The notes under the pieces are model-generated. The model did no database searches and was not told the origin of the DNA. It worked only from the letters and a program-made list of their open reading frames with translations. A program made the translations under genes and the position numbers. This document shows, piece after piece, positions 7,905 through 16,931 of a stretch of 52,355 nt of DNA; positions within the stretch are counted from its first letter, which is position 1; every line of letters starts with the position of its first letter. Origin of the DNA: an uncultured Polynucleobacter sp. (GTDB lineage: Bacteria > Pseudomonadota > Gammaproteobacteria > Burkholderiales > Burkholderiaceae); contig CALKUJ010000337.1 in NCBI GenBank assembly GCA_937996825.1, positions 1 to 52,355 of the forward strand. Direction: 5' to 3'.

Positions 7905-8507
7905 TTAGTAAGGTTTAAACCCAGAAAAGAACATTTCGTGAGCATCCGTCTGAATCAACTTTTCAAGAGACACATTACCACTGATTGTTTGCAAAAGACT
8001 CTGTTGATAAATTTGTATTTGTCCGTCAGGAAACTGACGTTGAACAATTCTAAATCTCAATAGTCTTCTTTTAGCATCAGGACCATCACCTTGGATCAAG
8101 AACTCTTTAGCACTTAAATCAATGCTGGACTGCCCGGCAGTTTTAATCGTCACAGCCTTTTCAATTGGCTCAGAAGAGTTTTTCAAATTACTTAACATCC
8201 CTGTTTGTAAATATTTTAAAAACCCATTGGTGTCAAATTTTTGACTGATGTCCTTTGGGACATTAATGACCCCAACTGCGTAAAGTGAATTCTCAACCCT
8301 TGATGCTTCAATCGTCATCGTTAACTTTTGACCATCAAACATCACTGCTTTTTCAGCACGGCTAGGCTTACCTGGATAAAGGGCCTCATAGAGCAAATCA
8401 TCAGCACGGACCGTTCTCCAGTCTAAGGTTGGAGAACAAGCAGACACACTCAGCAACAGACCAAGCAAGATGAAGAAATTTCGCAACATGATTTGTTTAA
8501 TTTGCAT
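7905..8507 (-). CDS. Predicted lipoprotein of unknown function
   Basis: About 200 residues with a lipoprotein signal peptide and lipobox LSVSAC (Cys24), so probably membrane anchored. I do not recognise a domain in the rest. Two starts are possible: 8507 (used) or 8489, which gives MLRNFFILLG and a shorter signal peptide; neither has a clear ribosome site. The start is only 11 nt from that of the divergent thioredoxin-like gene, so the two promoters must overlap the opposing 5' ends unless the shorter starts are used. It is followed 6 nt later by the MFS gene. Confidence 0.7.
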   Translation of the reverse strand: MQIKQIMLRNFFILLGLLLSVSACSPTLDWRTVRADDLLYEALYPGKPSRAEKAVMFDGQKLTMTIEASRVENSLYAVGVINVPKDISQKFDTNGFLKYLQTGMLSNLKNSSEPIEKAVTIKTAGQSSIDLSAKEFLIQGDGPDAKRRLLRFRIVQRQFPDGQIQIYQQSLLQTISGNVSLEKLIQTDAHEMFFSGFKPY

Positions 8508-8518
8508 AAAATAAGATT

Positions 8519-9049
8519 ATGCCCACACAACTTCAATTCAGCAGATTTATGACAATCAAACATCTTTTAGCGGTTGGTCTCATTTCTGTGTTTGGCCTCT
8601 TATCTGGCTGCTCATCAGACACTCAGCAATCTGTACCAACATTCAAGATTTCTGAAATATCCGGTAAAACTTTGACCCAAGCTGATATCGCTGGCAAAGT
8701 CACCGTGATTAATTTTTGGGCAACCAGCTGTGTGACTTGTGTCAAAGAAATGCCTGACTTGGTCAACACCTATGAAAAGTACAAATCACAAGGTTTAGAA
8801 TTCATTGCCCTAGCCATGTCTTATGACCCACCAATGTATGTTGTGAATTTTGCAGAGACTCGCAAACTACCATTCATCGTTGCCATGGATTCAGATGGAA
8901 GTGCAGCGAAGGCATTTGGGAAAATTCAGCTAACCCCAACAACACTGGTGATCAATAAGCAGGGAAAAATCATCAAGCGTTATGTCGGTGAGCCCGAGTG
9001 GAATGACTTCCACAAACTACTAGAAAAGTCTTTGGCAGATAAAAGCTAG
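8519..9049 (+). CDS. TlpA-like thioredoxin-fold lipoprotein
   Basis: Periplasmic-facing thiol:disulfide protein of the TlpA/ResA class. A signal peptide with lipobox LLSGC (Cys31) anchors it. The redox motif is CVTC (Cys71, Cys74) within NFWATSCVTCVKEMP, and the cis-proline segment is LTPTTLVI. Partner and substrate are unknown; relatives reduce disulfides in cytochrome c or copper-centre assembly. An alternative start at 8549 (MTIKHLLAVG) would give a more compact signal peptide and leave more promoter room against the divergent lipoprotein gene. Confidence 0.85.
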   Translation: MPTQLQFSRFMTIKHLLAVGLISVFGLLSGCSSDTQQSVPTFKISEISGKTLTQADIAGKVTVINFWATSCVTCVKEMPDLVNTYEKYKSQGLEFIALAMSYDPPMYVVNFAETRKLPFIVAMDSDGSAAKAFGKIQLTPTTLVINKQGKIIKRYVGEPEWNDFHKLLEKSLADKS

Positions 9050-9062
9050 TTTTTAACTAGCT
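9041..9062 (-). terminator. Possible terminator of the lipA operon
   Basis: AGCTAGTT and AACTAGCT form an 8 bp stem with a 3 nt loop. Read leftward it follows the lipA stop by about 22 nt and is followed by TTTT then ATCTG, so the U-tract is short. It overlaps the last codons of the convergent TlpA-like gene. Low GC in the stem makes this a weak call. Confidence 0.4.
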
Positions 9063-9084
9063 GCTTACCTGCCAATTGTTTTAA

Positions 9085-10038
9085 TTAAACAACGCCCGCC
9101 TTGTGGGCTTGCTCGTCTGCGTGATAGCTTGATCTGACCATCGCTCCAACCGCTGCATGCGTAAAGCCCATCGCATAGGCCTCTTTTTCAAACATGGCAA
9201 ATGTATCAGGGTGGACATAACGACGCACAGGCAAATGATGTCCTGATGGTGCTAAGTACTGACCAATGGTGAGCATATCGATGTCATGCTCACGCATGTC
9301 TTTCATCACTTCTAAGATTTCCTCATCCGTTTCGCCAAGACCAACCATCAAACCACTCTTGGTTGAAACATGTGGATAGCGTGCTTTAAAGTCTTTTAAC
9401 AACTTCAAAGAATGCATATAGTCTGAACCAGGTCGTGCTTCCTTGTACAAACGTGGCACTGTTTCTAGGTTGTGATTCATCACATCTGGCAAACCATCAT
9501 TGAAGATATCCAAAGCCTTTTCAAGCCTACCCCTGAAATCCGGAACCAATACTTCAATTTTTGTTTGCGGGGATAACTCTTTGGTCTTTGTGATGCAATT
9601 CACAAAGTGTTGAGCACCGCCATCACGAAGATCATCGCGATCCACACTGGTGATCACCACATAAGAAAGTTTCAGTGCTGCAATTGTTTTAGCAAGATTA
9701 TTAGGTTCTTCTAAATCAAGAGGATCTGGTCTTCCATGACCAACATCACAGAATGGGCAGCGACGCGTGCATTTATCACCCATGATCATGAACGTTGCCG
9801 TGCCTTTACCAAAACACTCACCAATATTTGGGCAACTGGCTTCTTCACAAACAGTCACCAATTGATTCTCTCGAAGAATCTTTTTGATCTCATTAAAGCG
9901 AGTGTTGCCAGAGGCGGCCTTCACCCTGATCCAATCAGGTTTTTTTAAAACTTCTTCAATCGGCACAATCTTGATTGGGATGCGCGATGTCTTATCAGCA
10001 GATTTTTGTTTTTGATTTGGATCGTAGGTCTTGGTCAT
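9085..10038 (-). CDS. lipA: Lipoyl synthase
   Basis: Radical SAM enzyme that inserts two sulfurs into octanoyl chains on lipoyl domains. The auxiliary cluster motif CX4CX5C is at Cys64, Cys69, Cys75 and the radical SAM motif CX3CX2C at Cys90, Cys94, Cys97. The C-terminal RSSY motif that supplies the serine ligand is present. The 317-residue length is normal. Its ATG overlaps the lipB stop by 4 nt, so octanoyl transfer and sulfur insertion are translated together. Confidence 0.98.
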   Translation of the reverse strand: MTKTYDPNQKQKSADKTSRIPIKIVPIEEVLKKPDWIRVKAASGNTRFNEIKKILRENQLVTVCEEASCPNIGECFGKGTATFMIMGDKCTRRCPFCDVGHGRPDPLDLEEPNNLAKTIAALKLSYVVITSVDRDDLRDGGAQHFVNCITKTKELSPQTKIEVLVPDFRGRLEKALDIFNDGLPDVMNHNLETVPRLYKEARPGSDYMHSLKLLKDFKARYPHVSTKSGLMVGLGETDEEILEVMKDMREHDIDMLTIGQYLAPSGHHLPVRRYVHPDTFAMFEKEAYAMGFTHAAVGAMVRSSYHADEQAHKAGVV

Positions 10039-10682
10039 GACCGCACCTCTAATTGTTGAGATAAATGGCTCACTATATTTTTTGCCACAATGTCGATATT
10101 GTCGCTCACCCCAAGACTCTTCATATCAATTGTCTTTAAACCCTCATAACCACAGGGGTTGATTGCCAAAAAAGGCTTCAAATCCATATCCACATTGAGT
10201 GCTAGTCCATGATAACAACATTGCTTGGTCACTTTTAGTCCCAAGGCAGCAATTTTGGCTCCATGCAATTCTGCAGGGATTGCTTGCTCATTAGCTAGGT
10301 AAATGCCTGGCGCCCCGGATATTCTTTGTGATGAGATTCCAAAATCTTTCAAAGAATCAATGACTGCTTGCTCCATGCGACAGACCAGGTCTCGAACAAA
10401 TAGACGTCTGCGTCGCAAATCTAACAATAGATAAATGACCAATTGCCCAGGACCGTGATACGTGATCTGACCACCTCGATCAATCGGGATCAAAGGTATT
10501 TGTGGATTAGGTAAAAGTAAATGTGCCGCATCACCAGCTTGGCCCAATGTATAGGTCGGTGGATGCTGCAGAACCCAAAGCTCATCTGGTGTGTCAGCTG
10601 AGCGCTCGGCCGTGAATTTTTTCATCGCCTCAAATGTTGGCAAATACTCCTGCAAACCTAACTGGCGAATGATGATTGTCAT
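10035..10682 (-). CDS. lipB: Octanoyltransferase (lipoyl/octanoyl protein ligase)
   Basis: Transfers octanoyl from acyl carrier protein to lipoyl domains, giving the substrate for LipA. Conserved blocks are RGGQITYHGPGQLVIYLLLD, GAKIAALGLKV with the catalytic lysine, the YHGLALNVDMDL segment and INPCGYEGL with the catalytic cysteine. At 215 residues it is standard length. It sits between the DUF493 gene (2 nt gap) and lipA (4 nt overlap). Confidence 0.97.
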   Translation of the reverse strand: MTIIIRQLGLQEYLPTFEAMKKFTAERSADTPDELWVLQHPPTYTLGQAGDAAHLLLPNPQIPLIPIDRGGQITYHGPGQLVIYLLLDLRRRRLFVRDLVCRMEQAVIDSLKDFGISSQRISGAPGIYLANEQAIPAELHGAKIAALGLKVTKQCCYHGLALNVDMDLKPFLAINPCGYEGLKTIDMKSLGVSDNIDIVAKNIVSHLSQQLEVRS

Positions 10683-10684
10683 TT

Positions 10685-10963
10685 TTATAAAACAACACTC
10701 ACCATCGGGTGAGTCGATAGAGTTCTATAGAGCTCATCCAATTGCTCACGGCTTGTGACATGCACTGTCACTGTTAAACCTAAATAATTGCCATTTTTAG
10801 ATGGCCTGCACTCAGTGGTGTTGACATCAAAATTTTTATCAAACTGCAGGACAACATTTTGAACTGCTTCTCGATACCCCGGAACAGATTTACCCATGAC
10901 CTTGATTGGAAAGTCACAAGGGTATTTGATCAGAGATTCTTCTGCTGGAATATCCATGTTCAA
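10685..10963 (-). CDS. DUF493 (YbeD/UPF0250) family protein
   Basis: Small protein with a ferredoxin-like fold of unknown molecular function, commonly placed next to lipB in proteobacteria as it is here. The segments YPCDFPIKVMG and YLGLTVTVHVTSREQLDELY are typical. A TTG start at 10963 overlaps the hydrolase stop in the sequence TTGA and has GAGG about 6 nt upstream; an ATG at 10957 is the alternative, with a less suitable ribosome-site distance. Confidence 0.88.
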   Translation of the reverse strand: MNMDIPAEESLIKYPCDFPIKVMGKSVPGYREAVQNVVLQFDKNFDVNTTECRPSKNGNYLGLTVTVHVTSREQLDELYRTLSTHPMVSVVL

Positions 10964-11679
10964 TGAACACCTCGAGGATCAGGTTGACCATGGAAGGCAC
11001 TCACAATCAAATCTCGGATGCAATGTAGTTTGCGGTGGAAAAAATGATCCGCACCTGGTATCACTTGCACAGTTAACTCTTGAGGTCTGGCCCAATCTAA
11101 AACACTGGATAGAGGAATCACATCATCCACTTCACCATGAATCACAATCGTGTTTTTAGGCACTGGAGCAACATCCCATTTACCAGTTGCAGAACCCACC
11201 ATGATGAGTCGCTCAGGTGGCATCTGCATTTCTTCTAAATGTTTTACGACATAACTGCTGACGTAACTTCCAAAAGAAAAACCAGCGATTACCAAGGGTA
11301 ATTCAGCAACCAATAATGGCCAACCCTGTCCCTCTAACTCTGGAATTTCTTGCCAACCAAAAGAGTCTTTCATCCAAGCAATGACGGCCAATAAATCTTG
11401 GGTTTCACCCTTGCCATCATCATGCACACCTTCGGATGCACCAACACCTCTGAAGTTAGGTCTTACAGTCACGTAATTCAACTGAGCAAAAGTACGAGCC
11501 AAGGTTTGCGCCACTTTGTTATCCATCGTGCCGCCCAAAAGCGGATGAGGATGGGCAACCAGAGCAATCCCTCTAGGACGAAAATTTGCTGGGTCATGCT
11601 TTAAACCCTCAGGCAAGTCTAAAGACGCCTCAATGATTCCAGCTGGACCCTTTAAATGAATTTTGATGGTTCGATTCAA
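10960..11679 (-). CDS. Alpha/beta hydrolase
   Basis: A 239-residue cytosolic alpha/beta hydrolase of the COG2945-like group. The nucleophile elbow is GFSFG in VIAGFSFGSYVS; the likely acid and histidine are in HGEVDDVIPL and PGADHFFH. The oxyanion region HPHPLLGGTMDNKV is family-typical. Substrate unknown. The start is TTG at 11679, directly after the stop of the [2Fe-2S] protein gene, with GAGG about 10 nt upstream; the conserved N-terminal strand begins right there. Confidence 0.85.
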   Translation of the reverse strand: MNRTIKIHLKGPAGIIEASLDLPEGLKHDPANFRPRGIALVAHPHPLLGGTMDNKVAQTLARTFAQLNYVTVRPNFRGVGASEGVHDDGKGETQDLLAVIAWMKDSFGWQEIPELEGQGWPLLVAELPLVIAGFSFGSYVSSYVVKHLEEMQMPPERLIMVGSATGKWDVAPVPKNTIVIHGEVDDVIPLSSVLDWARPQELTVQVIPGADHFFHRKLHCIRDLIVSAFHGQPDPRGVH

Positions 11680-11991
11680 TTAATCAATCCTCAATCGATC
11701 AACAACTTGGCCCTTAACAAAATGTGTATCAATGATTTCATCAATGTCACTTTGATCGATGGCGGTGTACCAAATGCCTTCTGGGTAAACAACCATGACT
11801 GGCCCATGTTCACAACGATCTAAACAACCGGCTTTATTCACTCGGACTTTTCCAGACCCCGCCATACCTAACTCCTTACAACGAAGTTTGGCATGCTCAA
11901 AGAGTCCTTGAGCGTTGTGCTGGGCACAACAGTCCTTACCGTTTTCACGCTGATTTAAACAAAAGAATAAGTGGTATTTGTAGTGGCTCAT
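11680..11991 (-). CDS. Thioredoxin-like [2Fe-2S] ferredoxin-domain protein
   Basis: A protein of 103 residues resembling the thioredoxin-like [2Fe-2S] ferredoxin family. Four cluster cysteines are likely those in FFCLNQR, GKDCCAQ, and AGCLDRCEHGP. I set the start at 11991 (MSHYKYHLFFC) because the frame extending to 12075 would run through the end of the VanZ gene and add residues unlike the family. Redox partner unknown. It lies 8 nt after the VanZ gene and abuts the hydrolase gene. Confidence 0.88.
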   Translation of the reverse strand: MSHYKYHLFFCLNQRENGKDCCAQHNAQGLFEHAKLRCKELGMAGSGKVRVNKAGCLDRCEHGPVMVVYPEGIWYTAIDQSDIDEIIDTHFVKGQVVDRLRID

Positions 11992-11999
11992 ATTGAAAA

Positions 12000-13088
12000 T
12001 TATATAGATGACTTGAGTTTTAAGCCTTTTATCAAAGATAAACATGCCACTACTGGCCAAATCCAGGCCAACCATGACATCAAATGATTAAAGTGCAATA
12101 AACGACCTTGACGCCACTCCTGAATAGTCACCAAATAATATGGATTTTGTGGAAAGAAATTAACCAAGAACAACATCCCAAGCAAAGTACAAACAGCAAT
12201 TAAGTACAAATAAACCTTGCTCAACTGCAAAGCACCAAACAACAGAATGGTTGCGAAGATCATTCCCCACAATGCGGGCGGCGTTAACCATGCAAAGCTT
12301 TTATCAGCCCCAAACTGCATGCCCGAAAACAAGCCCTTCAAAATGATCGTGGTAAGCAACAAACAAAACAGCAGTGGTAATTTAGGCGCACCTTTGCGCA
12401 TGGTCAATGCAATGCTGATGCCAGCAAAAAGCCAAGCCATCATGGTTGTAGCGATTTCAATGGTGGCGAAATTAAAATGACTGGTCCACAGCATAGAGCT
12501 TGGCCACTTGGTGGCAAGACCCCCCATCGCTAACCAAGCTGTTTGCGGATAAATTTGCGCCCACGGAAATGCAAGCAATAACAAAATACCGCTAGAGCGA
12601 ACCCCAAACCACTCAACCCTCTTTCTCTGAAACACGCTTCCCGAAAGCCAAGTTGGGTCTAAGCTTATTGCAAACAACGCTCCAATTGTCACTCCAGAGA
12701 TATTTGCCCACCAATCAACATTACTCGGTATTCGGGTGACCAGCCAAGTTTGTAATGACTCTAACCCTGCAGAAAGGCATGCTCCGATGATGATTGAAAA
12801 CAACAGTGCACGATAGGATTTGAGGCGAGGATATACAGCAAAAACAATCAAAAATCCCAAGGGCATATAACCCAAAATATTCGTAAAGACATCAAATGAT
12901 GTGATGTATTGGGGGATTGGCGCCAGAATCCAATCCAAATATGTGGCACCAACGCTCACATTGAAATTAAACGGGAAAATGCTGGCGTAAATAATCAGCA
13001 AAATATAGGAGAGGCACGCCATCCTTGCAGTTGGCATCGGCAAATCAGGCCAATTTAGGCGTTGTGGTCTCTGAAAATTCCCTGTCAT
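12000..13088 (-). CDS. VanZ family membrane protein
   Basis: A 362-residue polytopic membrane protein. The N-terminal third matches the VanZ-like domain with the segments FDVFTNILGYMPLGFLI and SNVDWWANISGVTIGALFA. Another set of hydrophobic helices follows (about residues 175-350). VanZ-like proteins are implicated in envelope-linked antibiotic tolerance in Gram-positives, but their role in betaproteobacteria is not established. It is the first gene of the leftward operon ending in lipA and is divergent from birA, with 26 nt between them. Confidence 0.82.
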   Translation of the reverse strand: MTGNFQRPQRLNWPDLPMPTARMACLSYILLIIYASIFPFNFNVSVGATYLDWILAPIPQYITSFDVFTNILGYMPLGFLIVFAVYPRLKSYRALLFSIIIGACLSAGLESLQTWLVTRIPSNVDWWANISGVTIGALFAISLDPTWLSGSVFQRKRVEWFGVRSSGILLLLAFPWAQIYPQTAWLAMGGLATKWPSSMLWTSHFNFATIEIATTMMAWLFAGISIALTMRKGAPKLPLLFCLLLTTIILKGLFSGMQFGADKSFAWLTPPALWGMIFATILLFGALQLSKVYLYLIAVCTLLGMLFLVNFFPQNPYYLVTIQEWRQGRLLHFNHLMSWLAWIWPVVACLSLIKGLKLKSSI

Positions 13089-13114
13089 AACGACATAGTA
13101 CCTACAATAATGCT

Positions 13115-13897
13115 ATGGCGATAAATTGGATCCTAGAAAGCGTTGATCAAAGTCCTTCAACCAATGAAGACTTGATGACTCGATGGCGAGCTGGCCAGCT
13201 CTGGGAACCCATTGCCAGAAAAGCTATCACACAAACTTCTGGCAAAGGCCGACTTGGTAGATCTTGGGTAAGCCATGCCAAGCAAGCCCTGACATTTTCA
13301 GTTGCCTATCCATTTAAAAAAAGTATTTCTGAACTTTCAGGATTAAGTCTTGCTTGTGGACTTGCAGCAATCAAAGGCATCAGCGAAGCCAGCGGAATTT
13401 CTCAAGAGGACTTAAAGAAATCTGGTTTAGGTCTCAAATGGCCCAATGATATTTTTTTAAACAATAAAAAAATGGCCGGCTTATTACTTGAGGGCGGTCA
13501 ATTAGACCCAAGCCAAGCCACCTGGATAGTGATTGGCATTGGCATTAATTTGACTGCGGATGAAACTCTTAAAAACAGCATCCAACGCCCAATCGCCAGC
13601 TTAGATCAAATTGACCAAGCTAAAACAATCGATGCTGACGTTTTATGGCTCGCCATCCTTAAAGAGCTTGCAGAAACCATTGAGCTTTTTGAGCAATACT
13701 CATTTGCCAAGTTTCAACAAGAATGGAATTCGTGGGATGTGTATAGAAATCAACACTGTGCCATCGTTCAAAATGAGCAAATACAATTTGAGGGTTTTGA
13801 GCGAGGTGTTGATGCAGAAGGTCACCTTCTCATTGAGTCTGATAATAAGATACAAAAAATTATCAGCGGTGATGTTTCTTTAAAGGCAAAAGTATGA
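13115..13897 (+). CDS. birA: Biotin-[acetyl-CoA-carboxylase] ligase
   Basis: Activates biotin with ATP and attaches it to the biotin carboxyl carrier protein. Motifs are GKGRLGRSW (biotinyl-AMP loop) and LKWPNDIFLNNKKMAGLLLE, plus a small C-terminal domain ending GDVSLKAK. The 260-residue protein starts directly with the catalytic domain, so it lacks the winged-helix DNA-binding domain of E. coli BirA and should not act as a biotin repressor. The stop overlaps the coaX start by 4 nt. Confidence 0.95.
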   Translation: MAINWILESVDQSPSTNEDLMTRWRAGQLWEPIARKAITQTSGKGRLGRSWVSHAKQALTFSVAYPFKKSISELSGLSLACGLAAIKGISEASGISQEDLKKSGLGLKWPNDIFLNNKKMAGLLLEGGQLDPSQATWIVIGIGINLTADETLKNSIQRPIASLDQIDQAKTIDADVLWLAILKELAETIELFEQYSFAKFQQEWNSWDVYRNQHCAIVQNEQIQFEGFERGVDAEGHLLIESDNKIQKIISGDVSLKAKV

Positions 13898-14685
13898 GCA
13901 TCTTGTTGATTGATATCGGCAACACCAGACTCAAGTGGGCTATAGCAGCCAACAATGGTGACCTGCACTCTGAATTCATTGATCAAGGCTTTCATACCAA
14001 TGACTCACTCAATCCATTGGCTCCATTTGATCAATTATCAAAAAAACAAAGTATTGAAAAAATCATTTGCTCAAGCGTCATCAGTGAAGCTCAAACTTTG
14101 GCGCTTAAAAAACATTGCCAAACAATCATGCCCCAAGCATCGTGGTTTCAGATCAATGGCTCATCGGCTTTAGAGCATCTGGCCAGCCAATATGATCAGG
14201 CTCAACAATTGGGGGGCGACAGAAGAGCAATGGCACTTGGGGCGCATCAGATGTTTGCGGGTAAACATATCTTGGTGATTGGAGCTGGGACTGCGACCAC
14301 CATCGACCTCATCACACCTTCGCATCACATGGGTGGCTGGATTTTCCCAGGCATGACATTGATGAGCAATGCTCTCAATTTAAATACTGCCAAATTGACC
14401 CATGTCTCAACAGATGAAAATGATTCATCATTGAAGATGGGCACCAACACCAATGATGCGATTGATCAAGGAATTTTGGCCAGCCATCTTGGAGCAATCA
14501 TGATGGCACAAGAGTATGTGAAAAATCATCAAATGAAACTTGACCACATGATCATTACTGGTGGTAATGCTAAAAAATTAATCGACCACCTAAAAGACTC
14601 CTCCTCAACGTTGGCAATTCATCATGAGGAGCAATTGGTGCTTAAAGGACTTTTGGCTTGGAATAAGTTGGGATTGGCTTCATGA
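13894..14685 (+). CDS. coaX: Type III pantothenate kinase
   Basis: First step of coenzyme A synthesis, of the CoaX family that is unrelated to E. coli CoaA. The ATP-binding motif IDIGNTRLKWA is at the N-terminus; GGDRRAMALGA, VIGAGTATTIDLI and GGWIFPGMTLM are the family core motifs. The length of 263 residues is normal. Coupled by ATGA overlaps to birA upstream and to a small membrane protein gene downstream, the usual birA-coaX pairing of this group. Confidence 0.96.
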   Translation: MSILLIDIGNTRLKWAIAANNGDLHSEFIDQGFHTNDSLNPLAPFDQLSKKQSIEKIICSSVISEAQTLALKKHCQTIMPQASWFQINGSSALEHLASQYDQAQQLGGDRRAMALGAHQMFAGKHILVIGAGTATTIDLITPSHHMGGWIFPGMTLMSNALNLNTAKLTHVSTDENDSSLKMGTNTNDAIDQGILASHLGAIMMAQEYVKNHQMKLDHMIITGGNAKKLIDHLKDSSSTLAIHHEEQLVLKGLLAWNKLGLAS

Positions 14686-14915
14686 GTAAAAAACTTAAAG
14701 CTGCTTTGATCATTGCAATATGCATTGTCATTTTGTTGGCATTGCAAATAAATGCCAATTCTTTTAGAGCTCAAAGTACGATTAATTCTTGGTTTGAAAC
14801 TGCTTTTCAAGGATCAGCAACGGCTGTTCAAGAAAACGATCAAATCAAACTTCTTAGTCCAGCACAATCTCCAGGAGTATCAAGCCCTGATCTTGTTAAC
14901 AAGAGCCGTCGTTGA
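14682..14915 (+). CDS. Small single-pass membrane protein of unknown function
   Basis: A 77-residue protein with a short basic N-terminus, one hydrophobic helix (about residues 7-24) and a polar tail with no recognisable domain. The ATG overlaps the coaX stop in ATGA, which supports it as a real translated gene. In related genomes this place is often held by a SPOR-domain protein (from memory); this might be a shortened remnant that kept only the anchor, but I cannot show that. Its last 36 nt overlap the 3' end of the convergent rfaE2 gene. Confidence 0.6.
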   Translation: MSKKLKAALIIAICIVILLALQINANSFRAQSTINSWFETAFQGSATAVQENDQIKLLSPAQSPGVSSPDLVNKSRR

Positions 14916-15392
14916 TCGGTCATGAATGAACGGTATGGCATAAGCCTTACCGCCCCAAGTTTTGACCAAGGCTGTTTCAGCCAAATCATCAATCTGATAA
15001 TCGCCGCCTTTGACATAAACATCTGGTCTTACTTTAGAAATCAATTCAACCGGTGTTTTTTCATCAAACATCACGACCAAATCGACAGACTCCAAAGCAG
15101 CCAATAGAGCCATGCGGTCATCTTGGGCATTGAGTGGTCTTGCATCCCCCTTGCCTAATAAGCGCACAGAACTATCGGCATTAACACCAACCACTAAACT
15201 CGCTCCAAGGCTTCTGGCTTGCGCAAGGTAACTCACATGACCTCTGTGCAAGATATCAAACACACCATTTGTAAATACGATTGGTTTTGGCAAACGAGCC
15301 AAGGCTTCCTGTAAATTTTCTACAGGGCAAATTTTCTTCTCAAATGCTGGTAGCGGTAATTTATTCAGATTTGGCGTTGTCATAGGCGACAT
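14880..15392 (-). CDS. rfaE2: D-glycero-beta-D-manno-heptose 1-phosphate adenylyltransferase
   Basis: Nucleotidyltransferase making ADP-heptose for the lipopolysaccharide core. The 170-residue protein is the stand-alone C-terminal half of HldE-type enzymes; the kinase half is not here. Signatures are FTNGVFDILHRGHVSYL with the HxGH motif, GVNADSSVRLLGKG, and the C-terminal DRSTTALVNKI. A start three codons later (MTTPN) is equally possible. It begins 11 nt after the photolyase stop in the same direction, so it may be read through from the light-regulated unit. Confidence 0.93.
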   Translation of the reverse strand: MSPMTTPNLNKLPLPAFEKKICPVENLQEALARLPKPIVFTNGVFDILHRGHVSYLAQARSLGASLVVGVNADSSVRLLGKGDARPLNAQDDRMALLAALESVDLVVMFDEKTPVELISKVRPDVYVKGGDYQIDDLAETALVKTWGGKAYAIPFIHDRSTTALVNKIRA

Positions 15393-15403
15393 CTTACAAC
15401 CGA

Positions 15404-16930
15404 CTAGATATTTTCTAAATTATTTAAAAGAGTTTGTGCATGCTGAGTGATCAATAACTGCTCTTGTGCATCAATTTTCTGGAGATTTGCCGTCATCAAA
15501 CGAGTTCTTGGATTTTTCTCAAATTCAGCTCGATGATTGATTAAAAAATTCCAATAGAGAGTTGTCATTGGGCAGGCATCAGGTCCATATCTTTTACTGG
15601 ATTGATACGCGCAAGACTCACAATAATTACTCATCCTTTTGATATACGCCCCACTTGCAACATAAGGCTTGCTCGTGAATCTTCCACCATTAGCAAACAA
15701 TGCCATGCCAGCTGTATTAGGTAACTCAACCCATTCAATTGCATCAACATAAATGGCGAGATACCACTCACAAACTTGCTGAGGCAGTAATTCAGCCAAT
15801 AAAGCAAAATTGCCAGTCACCATCAATCTTTGAATATGGTGAGCGTAACCATGCTTCAAGGTCTGACCAATAACATCTTTCATGCAGGCCATTTTGGTAC
15901 CTGCAGTCCAGTACCAGCCTGGCAACTGTCTTTGATGCTGATAAAAATTATCTTCTGCCATTTTTGGCATATCCAAGTAATACATGCCGCGAATAAATTC
16001 ACGCCAACCTAATATTTGACGCACAAAACCTTCAACGGCACTCAAAGTGACTTGTCCGTTTTTATAAGCTTCTAGCGCAGCATCAACCACTTCTTTTGGA
16101 TCGATCAATTTCAAATTGAGTGATGTGGACATGATGGAGTGCCAACCGAATGGTGTATCTGTCCACATGGCATCTTGATGAACACCAAATAAGGGAAGCC
16201 GATATTCAATGAAATGACTCAAAGCAAGTAATGCCTGCTCCCTGGTCACCGCCCAGGCAAAGCTCTCTAGCTCTCCTGGGTGTTTGGGGTAGGTTGACTC
16301 AACATAAGCAATTACTTCCTTACTAATTGCATCAGGACTGAACCACTTCGGCTCAGTTATCTTTCCTGGACCTTTTTTGGGATAAGGCTTTCTATTCTGC
16401 TCATCAAAGTTCCACTGATCACCCTCTGGTTCGCCATTCTCTTGAATCAGTATCTTGTGTTTTTTGCGAAGATAGCGATAAAAATACTCAAGCCTAATTT
16501 CTTTTTTATTGCCTACCCATTCTTTGAATTCATCAAGACCACAATAAAAATGATTGTCTGGCGCAAGAGTCAAATAGATCTCAAGCTCACTAGCTAAATC
16601 TTGTAATTCTTTTCTCAAGCGCCATTCGCCAGGCTCAACACAAACCAAATGAGTGAACTTGTGTTTTTCAATATGCTCTTTAAGAACTGTGACTATTGAT
16701 TGCTTGCTTTCCTTGACATAGGTCAGCTTGTATTTTTTATTTTTTAATACTTCTGCAAAGTGGCGCATGGCAGATAAGAAAAGAGCAATTTTTGCTTTGT
16801 GCGTCCAAACATAATTGGCCTCATACTCTGACTCAATCATGATGACTTCATCTTTTGCCGAGTCGAAATGATTAAAGGCCGAACTATCGGCCTTTAATTG
16901 ATCACCTAAAACTAAGATGAGTTTTTTCAA
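15404..16930 (-). CDS. phrB: Iron-sulfur photolyase/cryptochrome (FeS-BCP, PhrB type)
   Basis: A 508-residue cryptochrome/photolyase of the bacterial iron-sulfur clade, whose studied member PhrB of Agrobacterium repairs (6-4) photoproducts with FAD and a lumazine antenna. The four cluster cysteines are present at Cys349, Cys437, Cys440 and Cys453, one residue offset from the PhrB positions 350, 438, 441 and 454 as I recall them, with identical spacing. The N-terminus KKLILVLGDQLK fits the family. The start is TTG at 16928-16930, one base after the litR stop, so the two are co-translated. Direct repair substrate is inferred from the family. Confidence 0.93.
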   Translation of the reverse strand: MKKLILVLGDQLKADSSAFNHFDSAKDEVIMIESEYEANYVWTHKAKIALFLSAMRHFAEVLKNKKYKLTYVKESKQSIVTVLKEHIEKHKFTHLVCVEPGEWRLRKELQDLASELEIYLTLAPDNHFYCGLDEFKEWVGNKKEIRLEYFYRYLRKKHKILIQENGEPEGDQWNFDEQNRKPYPKKGPGKITEPKWFSPDAISKEVIAYVESTYPKHPGELESFAWAVTREQALLALSHFIEYRLPLFGVHQDAMWTDTPFGWHSIMSTSLNLKLIDPKEVVDAALEAYKNGQVTLSAVEGFVRQILGWREFIRGMYYLDMPKMAEDNFYQHQRQLPGWYWTAGTKMACMKDVIGQTLKHGYAHHIQRLMVTGNFALLAELLPQQVCEWYLAIYVDAIEWVELPNTAGMALFANGGRFTSKPYVASGAYIKRMSNYCESCAYQSSKRYGPDACPMTTLYWNFLINHRAEFEKNPRTRLMTANLQKIDAQEQLLITQHAQTLLNNLENI

Positions 16931-16931
16931 G

